NCBI GenBank assembly: GCA_900455155.1
Contig: UGUC01000002.1
Location: 2,232,001-2,296,000, forward strand
Length of the DNA: 64,000 nt
DNA from: Providencia stuartii
Lineage (GTDB): Bacteria; Pseudomonadota; Gammaproteobacteria; Enterobacterales; Enterobacteriaceae
Reading direction: 5' to 3'
Under the pieces are notes generated by a model. That model was not told the DNA's origin, ran no database searches, and saw only the letters and a list, made by a program, of their open reading frames with translations. A program made the position numbers and the translations under genes. Below, piece by piece: positions 1 through 10,724 of the stretch. Position 1 is the first letter of the stretch. Each line of letters starts with the position of its first letter.

Positions 1-1
1 T

Positions 2-1996
2 GAATACGGCATGTTTAAACAAACCATTCGTAATGGACAACAAATCGAATCCCCTGATGATTGGCTGATTCATGGCAACCCTTGGGAGTTTCCTCGAACA
101 GAAAATCGCTACCAAATCCAATTTGAAGGCCATGTGACCGAAGAAGAGGGCCGCTATCAGTGGGTAAAAACGAACGATATTATCGCTGTCGCTTATGACC
201 AAATTATTCCTGGCTATAATACTGAGGCAACAAATACCCTGCGTTTATGGAGTGCCAAAGCTAGCGATGAATTTGATCTGCAAATTTTCAATGATGGCGA
301 ATATTATGCCGCGGTTAAGAAAAAAAATGAGTCTGAAAACGTTTCTCGCGTCCTCTACCCAAACGATTCAACCTATTCAGGCAAAGAGCTGCGTTTAAAA
401 CAAGAGTTCTTCTTAGTTTCTGCATCTGTGCAAGACATACTTCACCGCCATTGGTTGGTTTACCAACGTTGGGATAACTTAGCTGACAAAGTGGCAATTC
501 ATTTAAATGATACCCATCCTGTTCTTGCCATTCCTGAGTTAATTCGTCTATTAGTCGACAAACACCAAGTCAGTTGGCAGGATGCCTTAGCATTAGCACA
601 AAACGTGTTCTCTTATACTAACCACACGCTGATGAGTGAAGCTTTAGAAACTTGGCCTGTCGAGATGATCCGTAAAATTCTACCGCGCCATCTACAAATC
701 ATTTATCAAATTAATGACGAATTTTTGCAACATGTGAGCCAAAAGTTTTCGCAAGATTACGAATTGCCGCGTCGTGTCTCCATCATTAATGAAGAGTATG
801 GGCAGCTTGTGCGAATGGCGTGGCTGGCGGCTATTATCTGCCATAAAGTCAACGGCGTCTCTGAGTTACATAGTCAACTTATGACCGACTCTCTGTTTGC
901 CGACTTTGCCCGAATTTTCCCTAATAAATTCTGCAACATCACCAATGGCGTGACACCGCGACGTTGGCTAGCTATTGCTAACCCAGAGCTGACTTCGGTT
1001 ATAGAAAGCTATATCGGCCAACAATGGTTAGTTAATTTGCCTCAATTGACTGAATTGAAGCAGTGGATGGATTACCCTCAATTTTTAGATAAGCTGCAAC
1101 AAGTTAAACACAGTAACAAAATTAAATTAGCGCGTTTTATTACCCAGACACAACAAATTGTGGTTAGCCCTGAAGCCTTATTTGATGTACAGATCAAGCG
1201 TATTCATGAATATAAGCGGCAGCTCTTAAATTTACTGCATGTCATCACTCGTTATAATCGAATATTAGCAGATCCAGAGCACAACTGGGTGCCCCGCGTG
1301 GTGATCTTTGCAGGCAAAGCCGCCTCCTCATATAGCGCGGCAAAAAAAATCATCCACCTCATTAATGATGTTGCTGCGGTTATCAACAATGATGCGCGTA
1401 TCGGTTCGCGCTTGAAAGTGGTGTTTATTCCTGATTATGGAGTAAGCCTAGCTCAGAAAATAATTCCGGCCACCGACCTTTCTGAGCAGATTTCACTTGC
1501 AGGTACAGAAGCCTCCGGAACCGGTAATATGAAATTCGCACTAAATGGTGCATTGACCATCGGTACACTCGATGGCGCAAATGTTGAGATACGCGAACAT
1601 GTTGGCCACGATAATATTTTTATCTTTGGTCATACCATCGATGAAGTAAAACAAATCAAGCAGAATTACTACTATCCACGTTGGTATTATGAAAATGATG
1701 CTGAACTGAAACAAGTGATAGACCAGATAGCACAGGGTTACTTTAAACCTGACGTTCCTAACTTTTATCAAGATTTAACCTACAGCTTGCTCGATGGCGG
1801 TGACCCATATTTATTGTTTGCAGATTATCGTAGTTACATCAATACACAGGAACAAGTCGACGATTTATATCAAGACCCATTATCTTGGCAGTCTAAGGTA
1901 GCAAAAAACATCTGTAATATGGGCTTTTTTTCTACTGATAGAACAATCCAAGACTATGCCTCACAAATTTGGAATATCGAATCTATCAATTTATGA
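2..1996 (+). CDS. glgP: Glycogen phosphorylase, 3' part (5' end outside window)
   Basis: Releases glucose-1-phosphate from the ends of glycogen or maltodextrin in the cytoplasm, using pyridoxal phosphate. The frame is already open at base 2 (E-Y-G-M-F-K), so about 150 N-terminal residues lie outside the window. The 664 visible residues run to a normal end and match the enterobacterial GlgP C-terminal two thirds more closely than Mal[48 protein letters not shown] and [14 protein letters not shown]. The PLP lysine lies in [20 protein letters not shown] (bases about 1527-1590). No frame break in the visible part. This should be the last gene of a glg cluster entering from the left. An imperfect inverted repeat at 2085-2113 follows, but it has no convincing T-run. 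Confidence 0.95.
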   Translation, partial: EYGMFKQTIRNGQQIESPDDWLIHGNPWEFPRTENRYQIQFEGHVTEEEGRYQWVKTNDIIAVAYDQIIPGYNTEATNTLRLWSAKASDEFDLQIFNDGEYYAAVKKKNESENVSRVLYPNDSTYSGKELRLKQEFFLVSASVQDILHRHWLVYQRWDNLADKVAIHLNDTHPVLAIPELIRLLVDKHQVSWQDALALAQNVFSYTNHTLMSEALETWPVEMIRKILPRHLQIIYQINDEFLQHVSQKFSQDYELPRRVSIINEEYGQLVRMAWLAAIICHKVNGVSELHSQLMTDSLFADFARIFPNKFCNITNGVTPRRWLAIANPELTSVIESYIGQQWLVNLPQLTELKQWMDYPQFLDKLQQVKHSNKIKLARFITQTQQIVVSPEALFDVQIKRIHEYKRQLLNLLHVITRYNRILADPEHNWVPRVVIFAGKAASSYSAAKKIIHLINDVAAVINNDARIGSRLKVVFIPDYGVSLAQKIIPATDLSEQISLAGTEASGTGNMKFALNGALTIGTLDGANVEIREHVGHDNIFIFGHTIDEVKQIKQNYYYPRWYYENDAELKQVIDQIAQGYFKPDVPNFYQDLTYSLLDGGDPYLLFADYRSYINTQEQVDDLYQDPLSWQSKVAKNICNMGFFSTDRTIQDYASQIWNIESINL

Positions 1997-2197
1997 CCCT
2001 ATGAATTAGATTAATCTAGGCATTTTGGTTAAGGTCAATTTAACGAGAAACTTACTTAACTTCACAACTATTTAAAAAAATTCTCAGTCGGCATGCTATC
2101 CTGATACCGACTGGGATGTATCTGTCTAGTATAAAAGTCCGATTTTTAGCCAGTTATGATTTTATACTTTGGGCAAAGTTAATTTAAAAGGGTCATC

Positions 2198-3086
2198 ATG
2201 CTTCAGGAAAGTGTTATTAGAGAAATGATTCTCTGGATCGAAAAAAACTTAGAGTCACGCCTGTCTTTAGATACTGTTGCCGAAAAATCAGGATACACCA
2301 AGTGGCATTTTCAGCGCCTATTTAAAAACCAAACAGGACTTGCTCTCGGTTCTTACATTCGTGCTAGACGATTATCGTGCTCAGCCGTGGCATTGAGGCT
2401 AACTAATGATAGCATCATGGATATCTCTTTACGCTATCGTTTCGATTCACAGCAAACATTTTGTCGTGCATTTAAAAAACAATTCAATATCACCCCTTCT
2501 GAATACCGCAAACGTACCGGATGGAAAATTGAAGGTTTTTGCCTGCCACTGAGAGAAAGTAAAGAGTTCAGCGTTAAGGTCAGCCTAACCAAATTAGATC
2601 CCGTTAAGGTTATCGGTAAACAGCATCGCTATACCAAAAGCATCAATGAATGGAATTTTAAAAACCCAAGAGCTGAGACGCTACTATTGGAGAGACTTTA
2701 TCAATGAAGCTCAGTGTGTCACAACCAATATGTATGCTATCCACGGTGTTGATTCTATCAATGATCAAGAGGGGCAATTCTGCTATACCACAACCTTTGA
2801 AGAAAGTGGTGTTGACTCCCCTACCCCTAATCTTAAAAGCATAACTCTCCCTGCTGGCGATTATCTACAAATTAAGTTTACGTGTGATGAACTCCACGGT
2901 ATTGATTACAACGACATTATCTATACCGTATATGGAAAAGTACTTGCGAGTATGGATATTGCTCGAGGTGAAGGCTGTGACATTGAAAACTATGTTTTAA
3001 AGTCTACGCCCGATTATAAAGAGTTTATTGAAAACTCACGCCTCTATCTTAAAGAATTAAATTATTATATCCCTGTCATTATTTGA
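2198..3086 (+). CDS. rob: Rob-type AraC/XylS regulator with GyrI-like C-terminal domain (one frame break)
   Basis: Transcription activator of the MarA/SoxS/Rob group; in E. coli Rob turns on efflux and stress genes. Residues 1-110 hold two helix-turn-helix units (SGYTKWHFQRLFK; RFDSQQTFCRAFKKQF), very similar to Rob including IRARRLS and SAVALRLT. The C-terminal half (GDYLQIKF, then IIYTVYGKVLASMDI) is the GyrI-like ligand-binding domain that Rob has and MarA/SoxS lack. The reading frame breaks at the A/C run 2660-2667. Removing one base joins residue K155 to TQELRRYYWRDF, aligned with Rob YQFWHDF, giving about 295 residues against 289 in E. coli. A good ribosome site (AAAAGGG) precedes ATG 2198. 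Monocistronic, ending at the hairpin at 3098. Best read as an intact gene with a sequencing error. Confidence 0.85.
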
Positions 3087-3097
3087 TTAAATTAAAG

Positions 3098-3128
3098 AAA
3101 ACTAACTTACACTGAGTTAGTTTTCTTT
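3098..3128 (+). terminator. Rho-independent terminator after rob
   Basis: A 10-bp perfect inverted repeat (AAAACTAACT / AGTTAGTTTT, 3098-3107 and 3115-3124) has a 7-base loop and a T-rich tail. It starts 12 bases after the rob stop codon. Confidence 0.7.
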
Positions 3129-3402
3129 ATTTCTTATATTTAATCTTAATAACCTATCTAACAGATAATTAACTTTCATTTCATTTTCATAAAAACAATC
3201 ATCATTAAAAGCCCATCAAATATAGATAATCAATTCTATGATGTTAATAATTATTTGAATATTACTTCATTAAAGTTCATATTAAATATATCGAGTGTTG
3301 AAAATAAACAAATATCACGTTAGCATAAATTTTAGTTTCATCTTTTTTAAAGGACAGATAACTGAGTTAATAATCCAACTTTGCAATAAAGGACTAATAA
3401 TA

Positions 3403-4782
3403 ATGGTTAAGAATAATACCTCAACAAGTCTTATGGTTATCTTTGTCGGTTTACTGGCAGCACTCGCAGGCCTCTTCTTTGGTTTAGATACTGGGGTTAT
3501 CTCTGGTGCACTTCCCTTTATTAGTCAACAGTTTGATATCTCATCAACCCAGCAAGAACTGGTTGTCAGCTCAATGATGTTTGGTGCCGCAGCTGGCGCT
3601 ATTATTAGCGGTTGGTTATCATCTTTAAGTGGTAGAAAAAAGAGTTTACTGATCAGTTCAATATTATTTATTATTGGTGCATTAGGCTCCGCCTTTTCCC
3701 CTAATGCCAATATACTTATTATTTCGCGAGTCATATTAGGACTCGCAATTGGTATTTCTTCATTCACAACTCCAGCTTATTTATCAGAAATCGCACCGAA
3801 AAAGATCCGTGGTGGAATGATATCTATGTATCAATTAATGATTACAATAGGTATCTTACTTGCATTTATTTCTGATACCGCTTTTAGTTATGATCATGCT
3901 TGGCGTTGGATGTTAGGGATCACAGCTATCCCTGCTGTTTTGCTTTTTATTGGCGTCACTTTTTTACCCGAAAGCCCCCGTTGGCTTGCCAGTAAAAATA
4001 GATCGAATGATGCTAAAACTATATTATTAAAATTAAGAAAATCAGAAAATGAAGCGATCCAAGAGCTGGATGATATTTTTAATAGCCTAAAGATCAAGCA
4101 ATCGGGATTCGGTTTATTTAAAAATAACAGTAATTTCCGACGTACTGTATTTTTGGGTATTGCTCTGCAATTTATGCAGCAACTGACAGGTATCAATGTC
4201 ATTATGTACTATGCCCCTAAAATATTTTCATTAGCGGGGTTTGAAAGTACCACCCAACAAATGTATGGCACAGTTCTTATTGGCTTAGTCAACGTCATCA
4301 CAACCATTTTTGCCATCTCAATCGTTGACCGTTTTGGCCGTAAAAAATTATTGATCTTTGGCTTTAGTGTCATGGCAATCAGTATCGGCTTACTCGCCTA
4401 CTTGCTCTCTTTTGATACGCATACCGTTCTAATCCAATATAGTAGTATTGCCTTTTTACTTATCTTTATTATTGGATTTGCCGTGAGTGCGGGACCGATT
4501 ATGTGGGTCTTATGTTCTGAGATACAACCACTGAGAGGTCGTGATTTCGGTATCACCTGTTCAACTACCTCAAATTGGGTAGCAAATATGATCGTTAGCG
4601 CTACGTTCTTAACACTGCTATCGACTTTAGGGGATACGAATACTTTCTGGGTTTATGCTGGGTTAAATGCTGTATTTATTATTATCACGCTCTATTTTGT
4701 CCCAGAAACAAAAAATGTTTCATTAGAGCAGATAGAAGAGAACCTAATGAAAGGCAATGCGCTACGCAATATTGGTCGATAA
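3403..4782 (+). CDS. galP: MFS sugar:proton symporter, GalP/AraE type
   Basis: Inner-membrane hexose-H+ symporter of the MFS sugar porter family. About 12 membrane segments are visible. Family signatures are present: FFGLDTGVISGALPFI (helix 1), SGRKKSLL in loop 2-3, PESPRW after helix 6, QLTGINVIMYYAPKIF (helix 7), DRFGRKKLL in loop 8-9 and PETKNVSLEQIE at the C-terminus. It resembles E. coli GalP almost end to end (459 against 464 residues), so galactose/glucose is the likely substrate; arabinose or another pentose cannot be excluded. The frame is open from 3295, but ATG 3403 matches the family N-terminus and has AAAGGA upstream. Stands alone between two terminators. Confidence 0.85.
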   Translation: MVKNNTSTSLMVIFVGLLAALAGLFFGLDTGVISGALPFISQQFDISSTQQELVVSSMMFGAAAGAIISGWLSSLSGRKKSLLISSILFIIGALGSAFSPNANILIISRVILGLAIGISSFTTPAYLSEIAPKKIRGGMISMYQLMITIGILLAFISDTAFSYDHAWRWMLGITAIPAVLLFIGVTFLPESPRWLASKNRSNDAKTILLKLRKSENEAIQELDDIFNSLKIKQSGFGLFKNNSNFRRTVFLGIALQFMQQLTGINVIMYYAPKIFSLAGFESTTQQMYGTVLIGLVNVITTIFAISIVDRFGRKKLLIFGFSVMAISIGLLAYLLSFDTHTVLIQYSSIAFLLIFIIGFAVSAGPIMWVLCSEIQPLRGRDFGITCSTTSNWVANMIVSATFLTLLSTLGDTNTFWVYAGLNAVFIIITLYFVPETKNVSLEQIEENLMKGNALRNIGR

Positions 4783-4810
4783 GCATCCACAATTAAACCT
4801 TATTTTTGTA

Positions 4811-4845
4811 GAACACCCGATATTACCTCGGGTGTTCTGTTTTGA
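4811..4845 (+). terminator. Terminator between galP and the copper receptor
   Basis: A 10-bp perfect inverted repeat (GAACACCCGA / TCGGGTGTTC, 4811-4820 and 4828-4837) is followed by TGTTTTGAT. It lies between convergent genes and could serve both. Confidence 0.8.
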
Positions 4846-4860
4846 TAAAACCGCTTCTCG

Positions 4861-6906
4861 TTAGAAAGTTAAGTTCAATTTCGCCCAAAGCGTTCTGCCC
4901 GGCTCATTCACGGGTTGATTAGAGGAATAACCAAACCCACTATTACCCGCTAAGTTTAGGTGTTCGCTATAATTTCTATCAAATAGGTTATCAACACCAG
5001 CACTTAACTTAACATGATCATTCACCCGATAAGCGGTATTAACGGAGAAAATCGTGAAACCAGCACTGCTACCGAAGTCTTTCCCGACTACGTTACCATC
5101 ATTAATCGCCACACGATGTTGGCTACTGACAATACGCATTAGCCCTGTTGCCGTCCAATCATTCTTTTCCCAAGATAAACCAAAACGGGTTTCTAATGGC
5201 GGCATCTGCGGTAATGGTTGCCTATCACTGCGGTTTTCCCCCCCAAGAATAAGCGAGACTTGCATCCGCTTTCCACGCATCACTGAGCTTATAGGCGACG
5301 CCCATTTCTCCCCCCATGATCATCGCATTCACGTTTTCAACTTGACTTTGTCGCGAATTATGTGGGTTATAACGGAATAGGATAAAATCATCGACTCGCC
5401 CAATATAAGCGGAAACCCATGCGTTAGTTTTATCATTGCTATATTTTGCACCGATATCTAACTGGGGTCGTTTTTTCCGTTTTTAAATGATCGAACACAT
5501 TGCTTGTTCCATCAGGGCCGTAGGTTGGTGAAAATAACTCCCAATAATCAGGGAAACGCTCAGTGTAACCGACACCGGCATACAGCATGACAGGCATATC
5601 AGAAAGCGAATGCTCATAACGCACAAACCCTGCTGGCATCACAGTATTGCGCCCCGATGACCCTACCGCGGTCTCATTATCCACTAATACCCTATCGGCA
5701 CGCGCACCTGTAACGACTTTCCCATGCGCATTTGCATTCCACGTTAACTCACCAAACAGCCCATAATCTTGGAATGTTGCATCCTTATTCCAGTGGTTAT
5801 TGCTCTCCTTACGGTGAGTATTAGTTTGCATATCGGCCCCTGCACGTAATTCGTAATCGTTCCATAACCAAGTTCCCATAACTCGGCCACCCACCGTTTT
5901 ACGATCAACACGCATTTTCATTGGCATATTCATCATGCCATGACCACCGCCCATCATATGCCCCATATGACCAGAGCCGCCCCCCCATTGAGCCACTTGT
6001 GTCACGTAATGAATAGTTATCCATAATATGGTCGGCATAGTTGTAGTACATATTCGCTTCTAGCTTATCAAGCACTGTGCCAATATTTGTCTTTTCAAAA
6101 CGCACACCTAGACTTTCGCGTTTGAATTGCGAGCCATCCATTCCACGACCTGCATAGCGAGCTTCACCATCCCCTTTCCCCGCGGTAAGCTCAAGTAACG
6201 TGTATTCATCTGGCGTCCAGCCTACAGCAACATCCGCATTCCATTTATCCCACTTTGATGGCACTTTCTTACCATCTCCATCTTTATAATCATTAGAGCG
6301 AGATTTATTACCTATTAAGCGTAAATAACCTTTTTCATTCCCCATACTCACATCTGCATTCGCATCCCAACGCTGATTAGAGGCCGTTAACGCACTTGCA
6401 TTCCCCTGAACACCCGCTTTATCAAAAATGGGTTTTTCACGCTCAAAACGAATTGTACCTGCCGAGTTACCTGGTCCCCAAAGAACTGACTGAGGCCCTT
6501 TGATCATCGTTAATAGGTCGAAGTTTTCTGGCGAAATATAAGAGGTTGGGGCATCCATGCGAGATGGGCAAGCGCCTAACATCTCACTATCATTAGTTAA
6601 AATCCGTAAGCGAGAGCCAAACATGCCACGAAAAACGGGGTCACCGTTCGTGCCGCCATTACGAATTTGCGAGAAGCCGGGGATCGTTTTCAAATAATCA
6701 GAACCATCACTCGCCGGCACTGGCTGTCTAGGTGTTTTTGGTGAGGTGCTGATAGTTAATGGTGAATCAACGGGGGCAGTGACTATCATCACTGAGTGTT
6801 CTGAAAATTGACTTTGATTCTCTGCCTCAGCGACTGCGCTATTCGACAATAGCGCGGTCGTTACTAAAAGTGTCAGTGGTGCGATTACACATTTTTCTTT
6901 GTTCAT
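4861..6906 (-). CDS. TonB-dependent copper receptor (OprC/NosA type; three frame breaks)
   Basis: Outer-membrane TonB-gated beta-barrel for copper uptake. Signal peptide (residues 1-26, ending AVAEA), then a plug domain (MIVTAPVDSP; DYLKTIPGFSQIRNGG; GDPVFRGMFGSRLRIL; NFDLLTMIKGPQSVLWGPGN) and a barrel ending in aromatic ANLTF. A Met/His/Gly-rich stretch at about 5920-5990 (GSGHMGHMMGGGHGMMNMP) is typical of copper receptors. The frame breaks at C-runs 5980-5986 and 5238-5244 and at T-run 5471-5476. Removing one base at each gives one continuous protein of about 680 residues, normal for the family. Its partner at 7043-7477 supports copper. Upstream of its ATG lies that partner gene in the same direction. 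Confidence 0.85.
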
Positions 6907-7042
6907 TATTTTGCCTAATTCTTTTCTTTATGACGTAGCCATGCCGCCTGAATTCGATAATCAAATTCAAGATAGAGAGCAGGCGAAGCCCTTTGCACTC
7001 AATACGGCAAATGCAACATTGTGAATTTAAAATGATCAATAA

Positions 7043-7477
7043 TTAATAAGAAAAGAGAGGCGGAGGAGCGCGCGCAAAACGCAGAGACCAAGGCCGAAAC
7101 AAATATGGATGAATACAAGGCTCAAGGGGGATCCGCGTCGTCAGCGTTGCCAATTGGCGAATTGCAATGGCAATAAATAGAATGATAAATGGAAAATGGA
7201 TCAACAACTGGCAATAGCCACAGGCAATGTCTTCCATCGGCGATAGTCCGACTCCCGACATTAACAGATGATTCATCATGCCGTTAGAATGGCATTCTTC
7301 AGGCAATAGAGCACCTTGATGCGAATGGTGCATCACGTGTGGTGCCATATTTTCCATTGAAGAACAATCAGCCATTTGCATCATTGACTTTGAGACCAAT
7401 GGTGCAATAAACAGCATTACTACTGCAAGTAGCGCAAGATAGGCTGCAAATTGTCTTAATCTATCATGCAGGTGCAA
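7043..7477 (-). CDS. Small DUF2946-like membrane protein, copper-associated
   Basis: A protein of 144 residues with an N-terminal hydrophobic segment (LALLAVVMLFIAPLV) and a second one (LIHFPFIILFIAIAI). Between them is a Met/His/Cys-rich loop (MMQMADCSSMENMAPHV, MHHSHQ, ECHSNGMMNH, ACGYC) that looks able to bind soft metal. Proteins of this build (DUF2946) are commonly found next to TonB copper receptors, as here, where it lies 137 bases upstream of the receptor on the same strand. The biochemical role of the family is not settled. Start ATG 7477 gives a plausible cytoplasmic N-terminus. No frame break seen. Confidence 0.7.
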   Translation of the reverse strand: MHLHDRLRQFAAYLALLAVVMLFIAPLVSKSMMQMADCSSMENMAPHVMHHSHQGALLPEECHSNGMMNHLLMSGVGLSPMEDIACGYCQLLIHFPFIILFIAIAIRQLATLTTRIPLEPCIHPYLFRPWSLRFARAPPPLFSY

Positions 7478-7838
7478 CGTTTTTCCGTAATATCTATTGT
7501 TATTTTAATGCGCGAAAGTGTATCTCATTTACATCATCGTTGTTATCGTTTTTTGTCAATAATGTTACTTGGCCTACATTCTCTCTATATTCAAATAGAA
7601 CAATTTGGCACCATTATATTGGCGTAATTTCCATTACATTCACCTGAAATAAAAACCATTCGAAATATTATTTTTATAAGTCATATCCACCAATGGCATT
7701 CTCAATAATAAAAAATAGTAAAACGGGAATTATCGACAAAAAGCCCTTTTTCTTTCACGCCCCATAAAAAACAAAAAGCGGCAATAGCTTAGCTATCACC
7801 GCAAAATCGAACAGAAAAAAACAAGGGGAGATTATTTA
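7478..7838 (-). other. Intergenic: promoter region of the copper pair and terminator of the next operon
   Basis: About 360 bases, AT-rich, with no credible gene. It should hold the promoter for the DUF2946-like/receptor pair near 7480-7620 and the terminator at 7773-7803. I could not assign a metal-regulator box with confidence. Confidence 0.4.
7773..7803 (-). terminator. Terminator of the kinase/hydrolase operon
   Basis: Read on minus: GCGGTGATAGC, short loop, GCTATTGCCGC, then TTTTTG. One G-U pair and otherwise perfect. It lies 36 bases after the stop of the phosphotriesterase-like gene. Confidence 0.75.
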
Positions 7839-8870
7839 TTAAGCTAATAAGTTAGCTGGGTTATCGATACATAAGCGGTCAAGGGTAGCTTGATCGACGC
7901 CTTTCTTCGCCAGAAGCGATAGAAAAACATTCGGTACAAAGCCCCATCCATTTCCGCCATTTTTTGCCCACATCTGTTTTAAGAACACATCGTGACTCAA
8001 AACGATCTGATTGCTATATCCCAGCTCTATCAACTTATAAACCGCATCAACAGTTTCTGTAACAGTTGGTGCGACCCCTTCTTTAGGGAATGAAATATCA
8101 AGCCCTATCATATCGAACTCAAGCCATACGCCTCTGTCTAACATACGACGCTGATAATCGATATCCTTTCCTGATGGGTCTGAATGCGCTAATGAGATCT
8201 TAGCGGGATTAACGCCCATCTCTTTGATTAAAATATCCAATACTTCATCACCACGACGTTGCCAACCTGGCATATGGATATTCATCGAGACATGATCATT
8301 GGCAAGCTGAGCGACGGATGCGGCTCTAAGGCTATTTTTTTCCCCTTCCGTAAAAAATGGAGAAACCCCAATTTCGCCAATCATCCCCGCTCGAATATCA
8401 GTGCCATCAATACCAATATTCAATTCGTCATCAATCATTTTCGCCATTTCATCGATACTTTTTACTAGGCGCTCGCCTTCAAATTTTTCGATATATAAGC
8501 CTGATGAGGCAACGACATTAATACCTGTTTTAATGGACACTTCTCGCAATTGACGAACATCTCGACCAATTGCTTCGGAGCCTGTCGCATCAACAAGCGT
8601 TTTACCGCCAAGCTCCTTAAAGTTATTCACTTCATAAATCACATCGTCGATAGGTTTTTTATCCATATTGTCACAGCAGCAATAAGGATCGTGTTTTAGC
8701 CCCCATTGAATATCTGCACTGACTTTTTTATCGACCAACACATGCGAGAAATCGTAAAAAGGTTCATCGACAACGGTAGAGAGATCGTTAAACAAATGCT
8801 CATGTGGCAGGGTTAAACCCATATCTTCTTTTTTAACTGGCCCAGTGACAGTCTGAATATAACCTTTCAT
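7839..8870 (-). CDS. Phosphotriesterase-family metal hydrolase (lactonase-like)
   Basis: Amidohydrolase-superfamily protein of 343 residues. Metal-site motifs are visible: the N-terminal HxH in GLTLPHEHLFND, a glutamate in GMIGEIGVS at the usual bridging-residue position, a histidine in SMNIHMPGW, another in ISLAHSDPSG and the distal aspartate in IVLSHDVFLK. Family members hydrolyse lactones or phosphoesters; the substrate here is unknown. Odd feature: a Cys cluster (HDPYCCCDN, near residue 62) not usual for the family. It starts 2 bases from the stop of the transporter gene upstream, so the two are translationally linked, last in a four-gene operon. Phosphotriesterase homologue (php)-like, but the context differs from E. 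coli php. Confidence 0.8.
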   Translation of the reverse strand: MKGYIQTVTGPVKKEDMGLTLPHEHLFNDLSTVVDEPFYDFSHVLVDKKVSADIQWGLKHDPYCCCDNMDKKPIDDVIYEVNNFKELGGKTLVDATGSEAIGRDVRQLREVSIKTGINVVASSGLYIEKFEGERLVKSIDEMAKMIDDELNIGIDGTDIRAGMIGEIGVSPFFTEGEKNSLRAASVAQLANDHVSMNIHMPGWQRRGDEVLDILIKEMGVNPAKISLAHSDPSGKDIDYQRRMLDRGVWLEFDMIGLDISFPKEGVAPTVTETVDAVYKLIELGYSNQIVLSHDVFLKQMWAKNGGNGWGFVPNVFLSLLAKKGVDQATLDRLCIDNPANLLA

Positions 8871-8871
8871 T

Positions 8872-9837
8872 TTACACTCCCGCCGTTTTCACAGCTTTTG
8901 CTTCTCTAAACTCAGGAATTGTTGTGATAATTGCACCAACCAGCGCAAACAGTGTGCCAATAATCGTGACCAGATAGACAGTGTTACCCAATGATGGCAA
9001 GAGTAAATCAATCAGAACTGAACCCAGTAATTGCCCTGCTGTTGATGCAACTCCGAGCATTAACAGCCCTAATCCACGAACTAAGATTGCCATTAACGCA
9101 ATAGACATTAGCCCTAATGGACCACCGAGATACATCCACCACACCCCCGGTAATTCAAGAGTAATGTGACCAAGAGCCATACGGATCACCAAAGCGACAG
9201 TCAAAACCGTGAAGCCGACAATAAAGTTCCATGTGATAGATACCATCATTGAACCTGTCGCTTCTGCCACTTTAGAGTTACCCGCTGGTTGCCAACCCGC
9301 TAATAGACCCGCTAAGAAAGGAAGAATGGCTAAATAGATAGCAGAGGTAGAGTGCCATTGTGGAGACACCACAAATAAGGTGGCTACCACGGCAAAAACA
9401 GCGCCTAATACGCGAAAAAGGGTGAACGGTTTTTTCTCATCGATACCAATACCGAAACGGTCACACAATAGGCCTGATAATAATAGCGCCGATATCAATG
9501 CGGTTTGGAAAGTGGCAATCCCTAGTGCACTGGCAGAAGCCCCTTCAGAGAAAACCACCATTGCGCCACAAAGGCCTGCAAACCAGTTCCACAATGGAAT
9601 TTTACGTTGTTTAATTAAACTTGGAATAGAGGCAAATTGCTGACGAGTCTGTTTTTTCGCTATGATAATAAAAAACATGACGACAAGACCGCTAGCAAAC
9701 GAAATTACCGCACTTGCGTTGCCATCTTTTAATACATCCCCGAGCTGCCCATTAACGGCAGATTGCATTGGCGATAACATCCCGGCTAAAACCGTCGCTA
9801 TCATCAGTAATGGTGTAGAATAACTTTTTGCACTCAT
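8872..9837 (-). CDS. DMT-superfamily transporter, YdcZ/DUF606 type
   Basis: Inner-membrane protein of 321 residues with about ten hydrophobic segments arranged as two similar halves, as in DMT transporters with DUF606 domains. The N-terminal PMQSAVNGQLG and GNASAVISFASGLV are repeated in kind by AGWQPAGNSKVAEATGS and ITWNFIVGF. Such proteins move small metabolites; none is identified here. The frame is open from 9918, but ATG 9837 (MSAKSYSTPLLM) is the likely start because the upstream part is charged and non-homologous and AAGGAAT precedes ATG 9837. It lies 124 bases after the GATase-like gene and touches the hydrolase gene, so it probably carries the substrate or product of that operon. Confidence 0.75.
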   Translation of the reverse strand: MSAKSYSTPLLMIATVLAGMLSPMQSAVNGQLGDVLKDGNASAVISFASGLVVMFFIIIAKKQTRQQFASIPSLIKQRKIPLWNWFAGLCGAMVVFSEGASASALGIATFQTALISALLLSGLLCDRFGIGIDEKKPFTLFRVLGAVFAVVATLFVVSPQWHSTSAIYLAILPFLAGLLAGWQPAGNSKVAEATGSMMVSITWNFIVGFTVLTVALVIRMALGHITLELPGVWWMYLGGPLGLMSIALMAILVRGLGLLMLGVASTAGQLLGSVLIDLLLPSLGNTVYLVTIIGTLFALVGAIITTIPEFREAKAVKTAGV

Positions 9838-9961
9838 AAAATATTCCTTTTGGATTTTTTGACTATGAGTCATTATTTTTGTAATCGGAGTACAAAGTGC
9901 GGGGGAAATTCCCCACACTTAATTTCTTATTTTTGATATTTTACTTTTGACAATAACTGAA

Positions 9962-10699
9962 TTAACGAGCGATCTGTTTTAGGATATTTACCCACATGTC
10001 AGAGTAATGTTCCCAAGCCATAAATTCTTTACTTCCCCAGTGTGGCGAGCAATCACTCATAAAGCAGGCTGTTTTACCCTTTTCATATTGACCAAAGACT
10101 AATAAAGGATCTTCGCCAATATTTAAAACGGTTTCTGTATTTTCTTTAGCTTTAACTTTGTTATAGCCTAAAAACATTGGCCATTGTCCAAATCCTTTAA
10201 CGGATTCATGTTCTGCATTGACTGGTACTGCAAAAATACCTTCAGGTGTTTCAACACGATCATCACCATCAAGCATTTCTACCGGTAATACATCTGCTAA
10301 TAATGTATTTTTATAATTCGCTTTAGCCTCAATTCCCATAAAGGATAGATAGCCACCAATCATTAATAATCCACCGCCATTAATGACATACTGCTTAATT
10401 AATTGCAGTGCATTTGGTAATACTTTCATATTATAAAAAGTATCGTTTTGCAGTAAGAAAGTATTTGCACCAATATCGCTAATGACAACGACATCATATT
10501 TCTCTAACTCTTCTACCGTTTTAGGAAATGCCATTTGAACGGTATGTGCAGGCATATAATCAATTTCAACATTTTTATTTCTTAAGCAATCTAATAAAAA
10601 TGTTGCACCCTCTTCATATTTACTCGAAGTAAAACTGTCGTAGCCTTTAGTATGAATCATATGAATGTGCCATGACTCACCAATAAATAAAATTTTCAT
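9962..10699 (-). CDS. Class I glutamine-amidotransferase-like protein, function unknown
   Basis: Cytoplasmic protein of 245 residues. The start MKILFIGESWHIH, the middle VVVISDIGANTFLLQ and VINGGGLLMIGGYLSF (glycine turn) are the flavodoxin-like core of the GATase1-like superfamily. At the place of the nucleophile elbow it has GGY rather than the G-x-C-x-G of true amidotransferases, so hydrolysis of glutamine is doubtful. C-terminal TACFMSDCSPHWGS may form a pocket. Start chosen at ATG 10699 with GAGGAATA just upstream; the longer frame from 10747 overlaps the end of the kinase gene. Second gene of the four-gene operon. Related proteins occur beside sugar-catabolic genes, but I know no tested function. 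Confidence 0.7.
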   Translation of the reverse strand: MKILFIGESWHIHMIHTKGYDSFTSSKYEEGATFLLDCLRNKNVEIDYMPAHTVQMAFPKTVEELEKYDVVVISDIGANTFLLQNDTFYNMKVLPNALQLIKQYVINGGGLLMIGGYLSFMGIEAKANYKNTLLADVLPVEMLDGDDRVETPEGIFAVPVNAEHESVKGFGQWPMFLGYNKVKAKENTETVLNIGEDPLLVFGQYEKGKTACFMSDCSPHWGSKEFMAWEHYSDMWVNILKQIAR

Positions 10700-10724
10700 T
10701 TTTATTCCTCTTTCAGAATATGAA

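Noticed and set aside
2085..2113. Inverted repeat CAGTCGG / CCGACTG after glgP as terminator
   Set aside because: 13-base or longer loop and no T-run on plus; too weak to call.
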